Below are positions 23,489 to 31,403 of a stretch of DNA of 31,778 nucleotides, in pieces. Each line of letters starts with the position of its first letter. The stretch's first letter is position 1. This DNA is from a virus, in IMG/VR virus record IMGVR_UViG_3300024289_000077, positions 1 to 31,778 of that record, one strand, 5' to 3'. The translations under genes were made by a program, and so were the position numbers. The notes beneath the pieces are model-generated. The model was not told the DNA's origin. It saw nothing but the letters and a program-made list of their open reading frames with translations, and searched no databases.

Positions 23489-24667
23489 TTATACCAATCC
23501 TGTTCGCCAAACGTTTGCGAAGAATGGAACTTGAGGTTGCGGCATAATCGGAACGTAGTTCGTCAATGTCTTAACATCAAATCGAGGAGGATCGTACTCT
23601 TGGGTTCGCCAAGTAGCTTGGCCGGAAACGGTACGTACATCGGACATTGCATTTTCAGCAATAGGTTCCATTGCAGTACCGAAACCAATCCAGTCACCAG
23701 GAGGAGGAACGATCAACGCATATCCATCAGGAATCAACGAAGACCAGTTAGAAGTACTAACTTGGTTATCGTAGTTCGGAACAACGTCATTCAATACGAG
23801 ACCTTCGTTGTATATGTGGAAGGTGTATTGAGGAATTGCTCGGAACACAACCTTGTAAGGACCGCTTGTTGGAGCCTTGTTTCCTTCAACAGGACGGTTC
23901 GTTAACGATTCGAAAATCGTGAAGCTTGAACCACCAACAGCTTTGAGTTGGTTGTTGTTGAACAAGTGCTTTCCGGTATTGCCATTCATGATGATATCAG
24001 TTGGCTGATAACCGGAAATACGCGATGAAAGAATGCTAATCTCGTTCAGGTGATCTACGATTGGAGCGTTAACGCTATCCCAAGCTTCTCCACCAGCGAT
24101 GATCCCTCCAAGGTCTCCCTTGTTGGAATCAGGAATTCGATACTGGTTAGCATGGATGATTGCTGGATCGTTCAGTTCGCACAAACGGAACCCTTCACCA
24201 CCATCAGACTTCAGACCGAAACCGCCTTGGAACATCTTGGCAACCATCCATTCAACGGAGTTGGATACCGTTGTTTTCAGGTGCTTGATCTGCATAGCGA
24301 TGTACTTCTCTCCAGAAGCATCAACCTTGGTGTTAAGTCCGTATGAACCGAGTTGTCGGGTCATGAAGACTTTCTCATGGAAAATGCTGATCTTCGGGTG
24401 AAGACGGAAAGTTGTAGCCAGTGCGGTTCCAATTGGCTTCAATCCGATACCTTGAGGTCCACTCATCGGTGCGGAGATTGGAGACAATGTACGAGTAGCC
24501 GCATACAAATCGTAACCGAAAGTACGAGTTTGACTGACAGTAAGCGGTGCTGATGTCGGTTCAAGATTGAAGTACCTTTGGAAAAACGATGCTGGAGTAT
24601 GCAACTGTTCGTAAACGGCAACAATTTGCGGAACTCGCATCAACTGGTCAAATGAAACACCTATCAT
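23489..24667 (-). CDS. Major capsid protein (lambda E-like)
   Basis: Builds the icosahedral shell, 392 aa. The N-terminus MIGVSFDQLMRVPQIVAVY and the long E-loop region, followed by the FGYDLYAATRTLSPISAP stretch and the C-terminal PPGDWIGFGTAMEPIAEN, fit the lambda gpE-like capsid group (HK97 fold). There is no N-terminal delta domain, consistent with a separate upstream protease/scaffold. ATG 24667 has a purine-rich AAAGAG about 6 bases upstream. The gene follows the decoration protein gene, with a 21-bp palindrome between them. Confidence 0.88.
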   Translation of the reverse strand: MIGVSFDQLMRVPQIVAVYEQLHTPASFFQRYFNLEPTSAPLTVSQTRTFGYDLYAATRTLSPISAPMSGPQGIGLKPIGTALATTFRLHPKISIFHEKVFMTRQLGSYGLNTKVDASGEKYIAMQIKHLKTTVSNSVEWMVAKMFQGGFGLKSDGGEGFRLCELNDPAIIHANQYRIPDSNKGDLGGIIAGGEAWDSVNAPIVDHLNEISILSSRISGYQPTDIIMNGNTGKHLFNNNQLKAVGGSSFTIFESLTNRPVEGNKAPTSGPYKVVFRAIPQYTFHIYNEGLVLNDVVPNYDNQVSTSNWSSLIPDGYALIVPPPGDWIGFGTAMEPIAENAMSDVRTVSGQATWRTQEYDPPRFDVKTLTNYVPIMPQPQVPFFANVWRTGLV

Positions 24668-24705
24668 AATCTGCTCTTTACCTTTCTTGTGACTTCAGAA
24701 TGAAT

Positions 24706-24726
24706 GACCTAATAACTTATTAGGTC
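24706..24726. repeat. 21-bp perfect palindrome at the decoration gene stop
   Basis: Arms GACCTAATAA flank a single central base; the decoration gene stop lies inside. No T run follows, so it is not a standard terminator. It could be a protein-binding site or an mRNA-stabilising hairpin upstream of the major capsid gene. Confidence 0.6.
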
Positions 24727-25547
24727 GCAGTAGTTACGGTTTGACCGCCCCAAGTATTAGGAAGGATCAACCATTTCGAACCCGTACCGATTGCTCGGAA
24801 CGATCCACCAACTTTCTGAGCAGCAGTGCTAAGAGCAACTGAGTCAGCAGCGATATCGTTGAATATCACTAGAACGTCAGTCGTCGAACAAGTGATGGTC
24901 ATGTTCTGATCGACACTGTTATAGAACTGGAATTCCAATCCACGTTTCGGACTTGGAAGAGTAAAGGTAACTGCACCAGCACCACCAGCTACGAACATCG
25001 TACCGGCAGAAGCTTCAGTAACCACGGTATCAGCAGTCACCGTAACTGTGGAGCGTCCAGGAGCATAGCCTTGAGGCATGTCATCGAACATGAACCTTCC
25101 GGCCATTTGGCGACGAATGACCCATTCAAGGGTCGATCCGACAATGCCTGGGTTGGTTACAGAACCAACAAACAATCCGCTTGCTTTGACATTACCGCCA
25201 AAGAGAACGAATCCAGTGGTACGATCTTGGTCACTGCCAAGCAACTGCATTTTCTGTGCCCCCATAAGGACACCGGCAATGTTCTGTGTACCATCGGTTG
25301 CATCGGGGTTCCATTGCTTGAACTTACCGGCATCTGCACCTGAAGTAACCTTGCCAAGCAAAAGACCTGGACGAAGAACATCGGTGAAGTTAGTGTTACC
25401 AGCGTCTCTTGACGATCCATCAAGAACAACTGGTAAGAAAATTTGTTGATCGAGTCGTCCCCAAGTAATGTTTGTTGGGTTGACTACCTCGTTGAACGGG
25501 GCCATGTAATGACCGCCAAGGAGGTTTGCCATATCAAAACTGTACAT
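24720..25547 (-). CDS. Head decoration protein (gpD-like) with extra C-terminal domain
   Basis: Stabilises the expanded capsid, 275 aa. Residues about 40-130 have the lambda gpD signature: DVLRPGLLLGKVT, then GKFKQWNPDATDGTQNIAGV and a following G-x-V-KASGL strand. Lambda gpD is about 110 aa. The extra 110 C-terminal residues (VTVTADTVVTEASAGTMF and onward, beta-rich) may project outward from the shell. ATG 25547 with AAGGG 9 bases upstream; the Shine-Dalgarno lies in a CCTTAATTAAGG palindrome (25558-25569). It follows the protease/scaffold gene and precedes the major capsid gene. Confidence 0.85.
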   Translation of the reverse strand: MYSFDMANLLGGHYMAPFNEVVNPTNITWGRLDQQIFLPVVLDGSSRDAGNTNFTDVLRPGLLLGKVTSGADAGKFKQWNPDATDGTQNIAGVLMGAQKMQLLGSDQDRTTGFVLFGGNVKASGLFVGSVTNPGIVGSTLEWVIRRQMAGRFMFDDMPQGYAPGRSTVTVTADTVVTEASAGTMFVAGGAGAVTFTLPSPKRGLEFQFYNSVDQNMTITCSTTDVLVIFNDIAADSVALSTAAQKVGGSFRAIGTGSKWLILPNTWGGQTVTTAT

Positions 25548-25608
25548 ACTGCGTTTCCCTTAATTAAGGTTCGATGCTGAAATGAAAAAACTGTTGAGGA
25601 ACTAGGAA

Positions 25609-26865
25609 CTAAATCCTAGCTGCCATACGTTTCGCAATGTTCTCAATCTGAGTGTTGTTGTCGGTGTTCTCGGATTGCCAATCAGAACCCATAACAAGGG
25701 TTTCAACGAATTGCTTGGAAGCATCTGTCACAACGGTTGGTTCTGGCATCGCTTCCAGTGCCATGAGCAACGTTTCAACAACGGGAGTAACAACTTGACC
25801 GTTGCTGAATTCCAAGTTGTAGGAATCCGCTTGCGGATACAGGTTCGAGTCAGCAAAAGCTTGAGTTGTTCGATTCGACTTCACAAGGGCATCGACGCGA
25901 CTTCGATATCCTTTGCGGCGTTCCGTTTGCATCGAATTCTGCATGGCAGACATGATGAGTTGTGATTGAGTATCGACTTGAGGGGTGACAGGATCAACCT
26001 TGAAATCGGCTTTCTCGTAAGGCTTGCCGGTATCGGGATTGACAGTCTTGCTCGAAATCAAAGCTTCGATTTGTTTGACGCTTAAATGGGACATAAGCAA
26101 AGGCTCCACTTCAAAGGTTTCGGTTTCTGGACTCGCTTCTGAATTAAGAAGCTTGTATTGGTTAACGGCAATAGACAAATTTTCAATCAAATTGTCAATA
26201 GTCGTGGTAGTTGGAAGATACAATTTGCAAATATCTCGCAAATCATTGACTAATTGAGAAATCGAAGCTCCTCCAACAGTATCTTCGGTTTCTTCAGATT
26301 CAGATTCGGTTTCGGATTTTTCGTCTTCAACCATGTTGGACATTATCAACTGAGCATCATCAGGCTTTAGTTGAAAGTTCTCTTGCCCGTTCTCAATCGG
26401 ATGAGTTACTAGGGCGATGTGCATTATCGCTTCATCTATTACTTCCTCCCCTCCAGAAGTTAAAGGTACGTTGCGACGAGTGTAGATAGATGTATCTTTA
26501 ACAATACTACCTATCTTTCCTGCGGGTGTATTTGGGTCGTCTTCTGCTCCAGGTGATTCGATGATACCTACCAATCCGTATTTACCGTCTTGGCATTTCT
26601 GTACTTTGAGGCTTTCCCAAAATCCAGCGTTGTCAGTACTCTTGGCTAGAAGACCACCATCCCCACTGGTAAGGATAGTCATGTCCAAGTCGTGTTTCCA
26701 AGGTGCAGGGACTTTCATCCCATGCTTCTTAGTTATCTTTTGGAATGATTGTTCGAGTTTGTCCAAGCGAGCTTTGTCAACAGTAACGTATTCGTACTCT
26801 TTGGTTTGCTCGTTCCATTGACGAAACTTACCTTCTTTGAGGATGATCTTTTCAAACTTAGGCAT
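25609..26865 (-). CDS. Prohead protease/scaffold candidate
   Basis: A 418-aa protein in the position of a head maturation protease fused to a scaffold. The N-terminal half (about 1-165) has the Mu gpI-like layout, with KVPAPWKH58D, then KDTSIYTRR and the ending EAIMHIALVTHPIENGQENF. A catalytic set cannot be assigned with certainty (H58 is a candidate). A Ser/Glu-rich stretch (about 177-193) leads to a mostly helical C-terminal half of scaffold type (VKQIEALISSK ... QMLM-like helices). ATG 26865 has AAGGAG 9 bases upstream and overlaps the fibre gene stop by one base. Protease function is inferred from order and resemblance. Confidence 0.65.
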   Translation of the reverse strand: MPKFEKIILKEGKFRQWNEQTKEYEYVTVDKARLDKLEQSFQKITKKHGMKVPAPWKHDLDMTILTSGDGGLLAKSTDNAGFWESLKVQKCQDGKYGLVGIIESPGAEDDPNTPAGKIGSIVKDTSIYTRRNVPLTSGGEEVIDEAIMHIALVTHPIENGQENFQLKPDDAQLIMSNMVEDEKSETESESEETEDTVGGASISQLVNDLRDICKLYLPTTTTIDNLIENLSIAVNQYKLLNSEASPETETFEVEPLLMSHLSVKQIEALISSKTVNPDTGKPYEKADFKVDPVTPQVDTQSQLIMSAMQNSMQTERRKGYRSRVDALVKSNRTTQAFADSNLYPQADSYNLEFSNGQVVTPVVETLLMALEAMPEPTVVTDASKQFVETLVMGSDWQSENTDNNTQIENIAKRMAARI

Positions 26866-28931
26866 TACTCGATTCTCCTTGTGATATCTCGTTTAACAAC
26901 AAACTTGTCGGATTGGTGAAGCATAATAGCATCAGGTTCATTTGGCAACTTACCTTTAAGGTCATAAACGTAGTTGTTGCTTGGTTCTATGAACTGCGTG
27001 ACGAATGCTTTAACGGTAATTGTTGCATCTTGACCAGATATCGTCAAACTACCCAAAGTAGGGTCTATTGCAGGTTGCTTATTACCGATCAAAAGTCCCT
27101 GGACAGAAGATATCAGAATCTCGCTATCCTCTTCATTGTCGTTTTGACGCTTACGTAAGCAGAACCATATCTCAGGATATGCGGCTAAGTCTCCAAGGTC
27201 TTCGATTGTGAATGTCCATCTACAACCACGATAAACTGTTATCTCATCGAGACTAAATGCCGTGTGTTCAAGTACTTGAGGTACTGCTACTGTAGCGATA
27301 ACTGTACCTCCACCACCACCGCTTCCGGTTGGTGCTAAACTCAAAGCATTAGCAGTCCAACGTACTAGTGAAGTACCTGAACTTACGAGCATAGTTGATA
27401 AGTCTGCAACTAGTTGAGTTATTGCAGTTGGGATACGTGCAAGTAGTGTATTCAAACTCGTATTAGTTGAATTCAATGTTTGAGCTACAGTACCAGGAGC
27501 AACGATTCCGGTATGAACTGTAGATAGCATGTTCAAAGATATCGTATCGTAGACATTCGAATCGAATGTAGATACATGATAAGAGGCTGGTTGAGTTTCA
27601 TGTACATCAGCAGCAACATGTTTAGCTCCAGTTATCTTAACTACTCTGGTATTGTAGTTATCTGATAGTAACATACCGTCTAAGAACCCTGCTCTGGTTA
27701 CTGTCAAACGATTAGTTAGTTCGGTGACATTACCTGCCATAGTACCGGCTTCGATTTGTGCTAGTGTCGGTTTTTGTGACAGGTCAGTTGAGATTTGTTG
27801 GAGAACTGTAGTAACATCATAGTCAACAACAGCACCGGCCCATATCGCGTACCGAGTTTCAGTACTTGTTGTACCAATTGCTTCGATACGCAACGATTCT
27901 CTGGAGTGAGAAGAAGAAACGGTATACGTGAATCGGTATCTTCCAACGTTAGGGTTGGTAACACTAGATAGATTACCTGATCGACTAACACCAGCACCGT
28001 TAACAGCAGAGATTGACGGAGTAGCGTCTAGGTTGACAAGCTTATCTTCGTCGTCTTTGACAACCAGTGTGAATTCATAAACTGTTGATCCGGTTTCAGG
28101 TGCTTCAAGTAATGCTGCACCAAACAGATTGCATTTAGCACTTAGGTTGTTCAACCCAGTGATAGCAGACAGAATGTTACCTGTTGTTGCTGATATTGAA
28201 GCATCTAGGAAATTGAGTCTTGAGTCATTGGCTAGCAACGGATTTGTTGGGATAGCCGCAATCGATGAATTCAAGTAGTTCAATCGGCTATCTGTTGTTA
28301 ATAGCGGATTAGTTGGGATTGAACCGATTGGAGCATTTAGGTTATTTAACCTAATGTCCGTTGTAAGTAGTGGATTTGTTGGAATGTTGTTAACACTTAC
28401 TTGGCTAGCTCTAGTATTAACAGTTGCTTCTTTAGCGAGTAGCGTAGACGCTTCAATTTGTGTAAGTGTAGGTTTAGTGTCTACACTAGTTTGAGAAGCT
28501 CTACTAGCTATGTCTGTATTAAGTCGGGATAGTCCGAATCCTACGGCATCTTGGTAGTTAACTGCATCTAGTTCAATGATAGCTAGAACAGGAAGCATGT
28601 TAGCTACACCGCGAATTCTAATTATCACGAATTCAACACCAGAGGCATAAGCAGCATCAGGTAAGTCTAACTCGTAAGCACCTGCTAGAGTACCATCAGC
28701 TACGATACCCCAAGCTGTAAAGGTTCCGAGTACCTTACCCGATGCGGCACTAAGTTGCGATGGTGTTGCTTGCGTCCAAGTAGATTGACCTTGCCTACGA
28801 AACTCAATTATCAAGCCAGATGAAGCTGTAGTAACTCCAGAGAGACCGCCTCCTGTAGTGCTTGTCGTATCTCGAATGAAGATTGGGAGACTCTGTGATG
28901 TTTCACCAGCATAGATTTTTCGTACACTCAT
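26865..28931 (-). CDS. Tail fibre / baseplate appendage protein with 22-aa repeats
   Basis: A 688-aa virion appendage protein. The N-terminal beta domain (about 1-125, AGETSQSLPIFIRDT ... GAYELDLPD) resembles the attachment domain found in fibre and upper-baseplate proteins. Residues 183-248 are three tandem 22-residue repeats starting IPTNPLLTTDSRLN, flanked by IEAST/LAKEATV-type repeats (KPTLTQIEAS, KPTLAQIEAG), suggesting a trimeric shaft. A Gly-rich hinge (GSGGGGG, about 545) precedes a second beta domain (ITVYRGCRWTFTIEDLGDL ... ). ATG 28931 overlaps the preceding stop (TAATG). Placement upstream of the head protease is unusual for a fibre gene. Confidence 0.75.
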   Translation of the reverse strand: MSVRKIYAGETSQSLPIFIRDTTSTTGGGLSGVTTASSGLIIEFRRQGQSTWTQATPSQLSAASGKVLGTFTAWGIVADGTLAGAYELDLPDAAYASGVEFVIIRIRGVANMLPVLAIIELDAVNYQDAVGFGLSRLNTDIASRASQTSVDTKPTLTQIEASTLLAKEATVNTRASQVSVNNIPTNPLLTTDIRLNNLNAPIGSIPTNPLLTTDSRLNYLNSSIAAIPTNPLLANDSRLNFLDASISATTGNILSAITGLNNLSAKCNLFGAALLEAPETGSTVYEFTLVVKDDEDKLVNLDATPSISAVNGAGVSRSGNLSSVTNPNVGRYRFTYTVSSSHSRESLRIEAIGTTSTETRYAIWAGAVVDYDVTTVLQQISTDLSQKPTLAQIEAGTMAGNVTELTNRLTVTRAGFLDGMLLSDNYNTRVVKITGAKHVAADVHETQPASYHVSTFDSNVYDTISLNMLSTVHTGIVAPGTVAQTLNSTNTSLNTLLARIPTAITQLVADLSTMLVSSGTSLVRWTANALSLAPTGSGGGGGTVIATVAVPQVLEHTAFSLDEITVYRGCRWTFTIEDLGDLAAYPEIWFCLRKRQNDNEEDSEILISSVQGLLIGNKQPAIDPTLGSLTISGQDATITVKAFVTQFIEPSNNYVYDLKGKLPNEPDAIMLHQSDKFVVKRDITRRIE
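28188..28385 (-). repeat. Three tandem 66-bp coding repeats in the fibre gene
   Basis: Encodes three 22-residue copies starting IPTNPLL, with small changes (TTDIRLN, TTDSRLN, ANDSRLN). Likely a fibre shaft module that can vary in copy number. Confidence 0.9.
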
Positions 28932-29584
28932 TATGGGGTCATCCCTCCGTTGAATCCGATAGGTAAAAATAGCCCACCACCTACACTATACAAGCTAACT
29001 TCAAATAGAGAAATTATGGCATCTAAAAAGGCAGCGGATACAGATTGTACTACAGTTGTAGAACTCCATATAGTAGTTCTATTCTCTTGGTAGTACGTCT
29101 TAAATTGCGATGATCCTACAGATGCAGACTTGTCGTTAAGCAATGCCCCTGGAGGTAGTAGGGTATTTGTTAAACTGGCGTTTTGAACATAGCCATATAA
29201 AGCTGTGCTTAATGCGTTAGTTCTAAACGCATTCGTAGTTTGTGCGGGATATAGAATGTTGACTGACGTACCAGAGTTGCTTGATATCCGTTCTGGTACT
29301 GCAATCGTGTTTGTGTCACCACGCCATACCCCTGCAATTATGTTTTGAGCATTCGTCCAAGTACTACTTATATTAGACGTTCCAGAGGAATGAATATACC
29401 CTGCTCTAAAAGAACCTGAAGCTGTGGATATCGATATCAAGTTTACCCAATCAGTAGGTAAATCGGGTATCGTTGCTGAAGCTGGATTGCTTGCGAAACA
29501 TACAATGCAATCTCTTAACTGCAAAGAAGACACTGTAATGCTACTAGAATTTACAGTTGAACTTGATGCCAAAAGAATTGTCAT
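28931..29584 (-). CDS. Virion appendage protein, 217 aa
   Basis: Beta-rich protein with Ser/Thr/Asn-rich composition. MTILLASSSTVNSSSITVSS, then LQLRDCIVCFASNPAS and PTDWVNLISIST, then AGYIHSSGTS and IAGVWRG, follow the pattern of small beta-jelly domains in phage appendages that bind the surface (L-x-x-GD-x-x-x-x-x-x-x, W-x-x-L, GYR-like, A-x-x-x-x-x-RG). The start chosen is ATG 29584; an in-frame TTG at 29629 lies inside a terminator hairpin. Its TAATG end couples to the fibre gene. Likely a fibre-associated or receptor-contacting protein; family assignment is from pattern only. Confidence 0.65.
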   Translation of the reverse strand: MTILLASSSTVNSSSITVSSLQLRDCIVCFASNPASATIPDLPTDWVNLISISTASGSFRAGYIHSSGTSNISSTWTNAQNIIAGVWRGDTNTIAVPERISSNSGTSVNILYPAQTTNAFRTNALSTALYGYVQNASLTNTLLPPGALLNDKSASVGSSQFKTYYQENRTTIWSSTTVVQSVSAAFLDAIISLFEVSLYSVGGGLFLPIGFNGGMTP

Positions 29585-29620
29585 TTGTATGCCTATGTTA
29601 CTAATGTCTAATTGCCAAAA

Positions 29621-29645
29621 GTCTCCCAAGGGTTACTTGAGAGAC
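29621..29645 (-). terminator. Probable terminator upstream of the appendage gene
   Basis: Arms GTCTCCCAAG (29621-29630) and CTTGAGAGAC (29636-29645), nine pairs with one mismatch, a five-base loop, and TTTT following on the minus strand. Sits between the hydrophobic small gene and the appendage gene; the short T run makes it a moderate terminator. Confidence 0.65.
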
Positions 29646-29671
29646 TTAGTAAAGTTGTTGTTTGATTCCAA

Positions 29672-29950
29672 CTACTCAGTTGGTTGAGCTAAATCGATTT
29701 GTTCCAAGATTTCGTCATCGGTAAGAAGCAAAGCAGATGGGTTCTTGTTTTCACGCCACTTCTGAATCAACTGAATAATCAGCATGATTGCTTGGATCAT
29801 TGCCATGATCGTAGCTGGATCAACACCAACCAAGTCAGGGTCTTTTTCAAGTTTCTTGAGAAGTTGTTCTTTAGAGCCTGTGAACGTGGAATACTTACGA
29901 GCAATGCGTACTGCAAGTAAGTTTCTTCGACGTTTGGTGAACTTAAACAT
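29672..29950 (-). CDS. Small hydrophobic protein, 92 aa
   Basis: Function not recognised. Basic N-terminus (MFKFTKRRRNLLAVRIARKY), a central hydrophobic helix (about 44-65, VDPATIMAMIQAIMLIIQLI then QKW) and an acidic end (LTDDEILEQIDLA). It could be membrane-bound. ATG 29950 overlaps the previous stop by 8 bases, with AAAGGA about 7 bases upstream; a TTG further upstream lacks support. It is followed by a terminator. Confidence 0.7.
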   Translation of the reverse strand: MFKFTKRRRNLLAVRIARKYSTFTGSKEQLLKKLEKDPDLVGVDPATIMAMIQAIMLIIQLIQKWRENKNPSALLLTDDEILEQIDLAQPTE

Positions 29951-30350
29951 TACGTGGTCCTTTTGTGATAGAGTCAATTTTCGCGTCTTGTTGCTTCATG
30001 TGAGCATCAAGTTTATCTACTTTTTCTTCGATACTGTCAAACCTAGAATTCACCAAAGCTGAAAGACTTTTCAGAGTTTCAGATATGGCAACCATAGTAG
30101 CGTTCATTCCGGTCATAGTGGTATTCACTATGTCCAAGTGCTTAAAACTCTTGTCTAGGAATTCAAACCCTTTATCTCTTGCAGGGATAGCAATTTCTTT
30201 TCCGATCCATGAAGACATTTTCCAGATAGCAATAACTACAACAACCACAAGTACTACGAGAACACCTGAAGCCGTATAGCTATTGTCAGTAAGGAATCTA
30301 TGCGTTTGGTTAGCGACTTCCGTTACCTGTTGAGCTAACATGAAAAACAT
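29943..30350 (-). CDS. Membrane protein with coiled-coil tail, 135 aa
   Basis: One transmembrane segment (about 29-45, GVLVVLVVVVVIAIWKM) after a short N-terminal region, then a long helical coiled-coil C-terminus (SLSALVNSRFDSIEEKVDK and onward) ending in a basic tail. ATG 30350 is chosen, 16 bases after the previous stop, with AGAAAG about 9 bases upstream; an earlier TTG would overlap the previous gene by 41 bases. The shape would fit a holin or a membrane-tethered partner of the next small hydrophobic protein, but a single-pass form with long tail is not diagnostic. Confidence 0.68.
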   Translation of the reverse strand: MFFMLAQQVTEVANQTHRFLTDNSYTASGVLVVLVVVVVIAIWKMSSWIGKEIAIPARDKGFEFLDKSFKHLDIVNTTMTGMNATMVAISETLKSLSALVNSRFDSIEEKVDKLDAHMKQQDAKIDSITKGPRNV

Positions 30351-30366
30351 CTGAACGAACTTTCTA

Positions 30367-31401
30367 CTAAATAGTTGGAACTGAATCGGGTAAGTCGATT
30401 TCGCCAATGGCTATCACTGAAATGTCGCGTAGAGAGAACCATCTTGCAACTTCCTCTACTGGAACGTTGTAGACAATTCCTGGTCCCCAACTTTCATTAG
30501 ATAGCCTTACGAACATCTTTCCATCTGAAGAGTAAAAGAACCCTTGGAACGACATATTGTGCGCCCAAGAGTCACGAGGATTTCGGGCATGAATATCGAA
30601 ACCGTCTTTGTGCTTACCGATCTTATGGATAGCAACACCGGAGCAAATTGATGCAGGTTTGAACTGCTTAGCAAGTTCAACGAGCATATCAACATTTGTT
30701 ACTTCAGGAGCTTCCAGCAAACGGTAATCAGCAAATGGAAGTAGCGTATCCAAGAATTCCCAGTTCTGAAATCTTCGGTATACGTCATTGTTTTGAGGTT
30801 CAGGAAAGTCCTTGTCTTGAACAGCGTTAAGCTTGGTTAGGATTTCATTCAGCTTGCCGTTGTTGCAAGGAATAACTCCATCTTTGATAAAGGATTCGTA
30901 TTGCTCAGCACAAAATCCACCATCACCACCTTTGAGCTTGCCTCTACGTCTACCACAACCATAGCTGAATGGTGCATAGAACGAGATTGACTTAGTAGTG
31001 AACTCGTCCTTACCAAGGAACTCTTCGGCTTGCCCATCCATAACGATTTCAAACAAGGCTCTACGTACCCATGGACGGAACGTATTACTGATTACACAAG
31101 AACCAGTCTTTTGAGGAAGCCAAGCAAACGTTCTGCCAAAGACGAACTTATCGATTACGGATAAGTCGCATGATCCTGAACCGTAGTTTAGAGACTCCAT
31201 GAACTTCAAGTAACGCGAGTAGATAGGGTTACTTGTATAATCCTTAGCTACTCTTGCTCTAGAAACGATTGGGATATCGTTGTAAAGTGCTTCAAGCTTT
31301 CTTCGTTCAGTATCCAAACGAGTATCGACTGAATCTGAAGAATTGAAACCCCACCCAGTAGGGCCACGAACTAGCGAAATATCTAGAGTATCTGTACTCA
31401 T
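30367..31401 (-). CDS. Papain-like cysteine-protease-fold protein
   Basis: A 344-aa protein with a papain-type triad pattern: Q97-KTGS-C102 (oxyanion Gln then catalytic Cys), H281 in WAHNMSF, and N302 in SNESWG, the N-x-x-W-G signature of C1-type peptidases. A middle segment (YGCGRRRGKLKGGDGG followed by FCAEQYESF) has the form seen in a family of phage-encoded cysteine-protease-fold proteins near structural genes. Function may be protein processing during assembly or host protein cleavage. ATG 31401 is two bases after the previous stop, with GGAG 9 bases upstream. The Q-to-C spacing is one residue shorter than papain, so activity is likely but unproven. Confidence 0.72.
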   Translation of the reverse strand: MSTDTLDISLVRGPTGWGFNSSDSVDTRLDTERRKLEALYNDIPIVSRARVAKDYTSNPIYSRYLKFMESLNYGSGSCDLSVIDKFVFGRTFAWLPQKTGSCVISNTFRPWVRRALFEIVMDGQAEEFLGKDEFTTKSISFYAPFSYGCGRRRGKLKGGDGGFCAEQYESFIKDGVIPCNNGKLNEILTKLNAVQDKDFPEPQNNDVYRRFQNWEFLDTLLPFADYRLLEAPEVTNVDMLVELAKQFKPASICSGVAIHKIGKHKDGFDIHARNPRDSWAHNMSFQGFFYSSDGKMFVRLSNESWGPGIVYNVPVEEVARWFSLRDISVIAIGEIDLPDSVPTI

Positions 31402-31403
31402 GC

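Noticed and set aside
25570-25590. Possible fifth copy of the repeated motif upstream of the decoration gene
   Set aside because: Only the central CAGCAT and a few flanking bases match (about 12 of 21); too weak to count.
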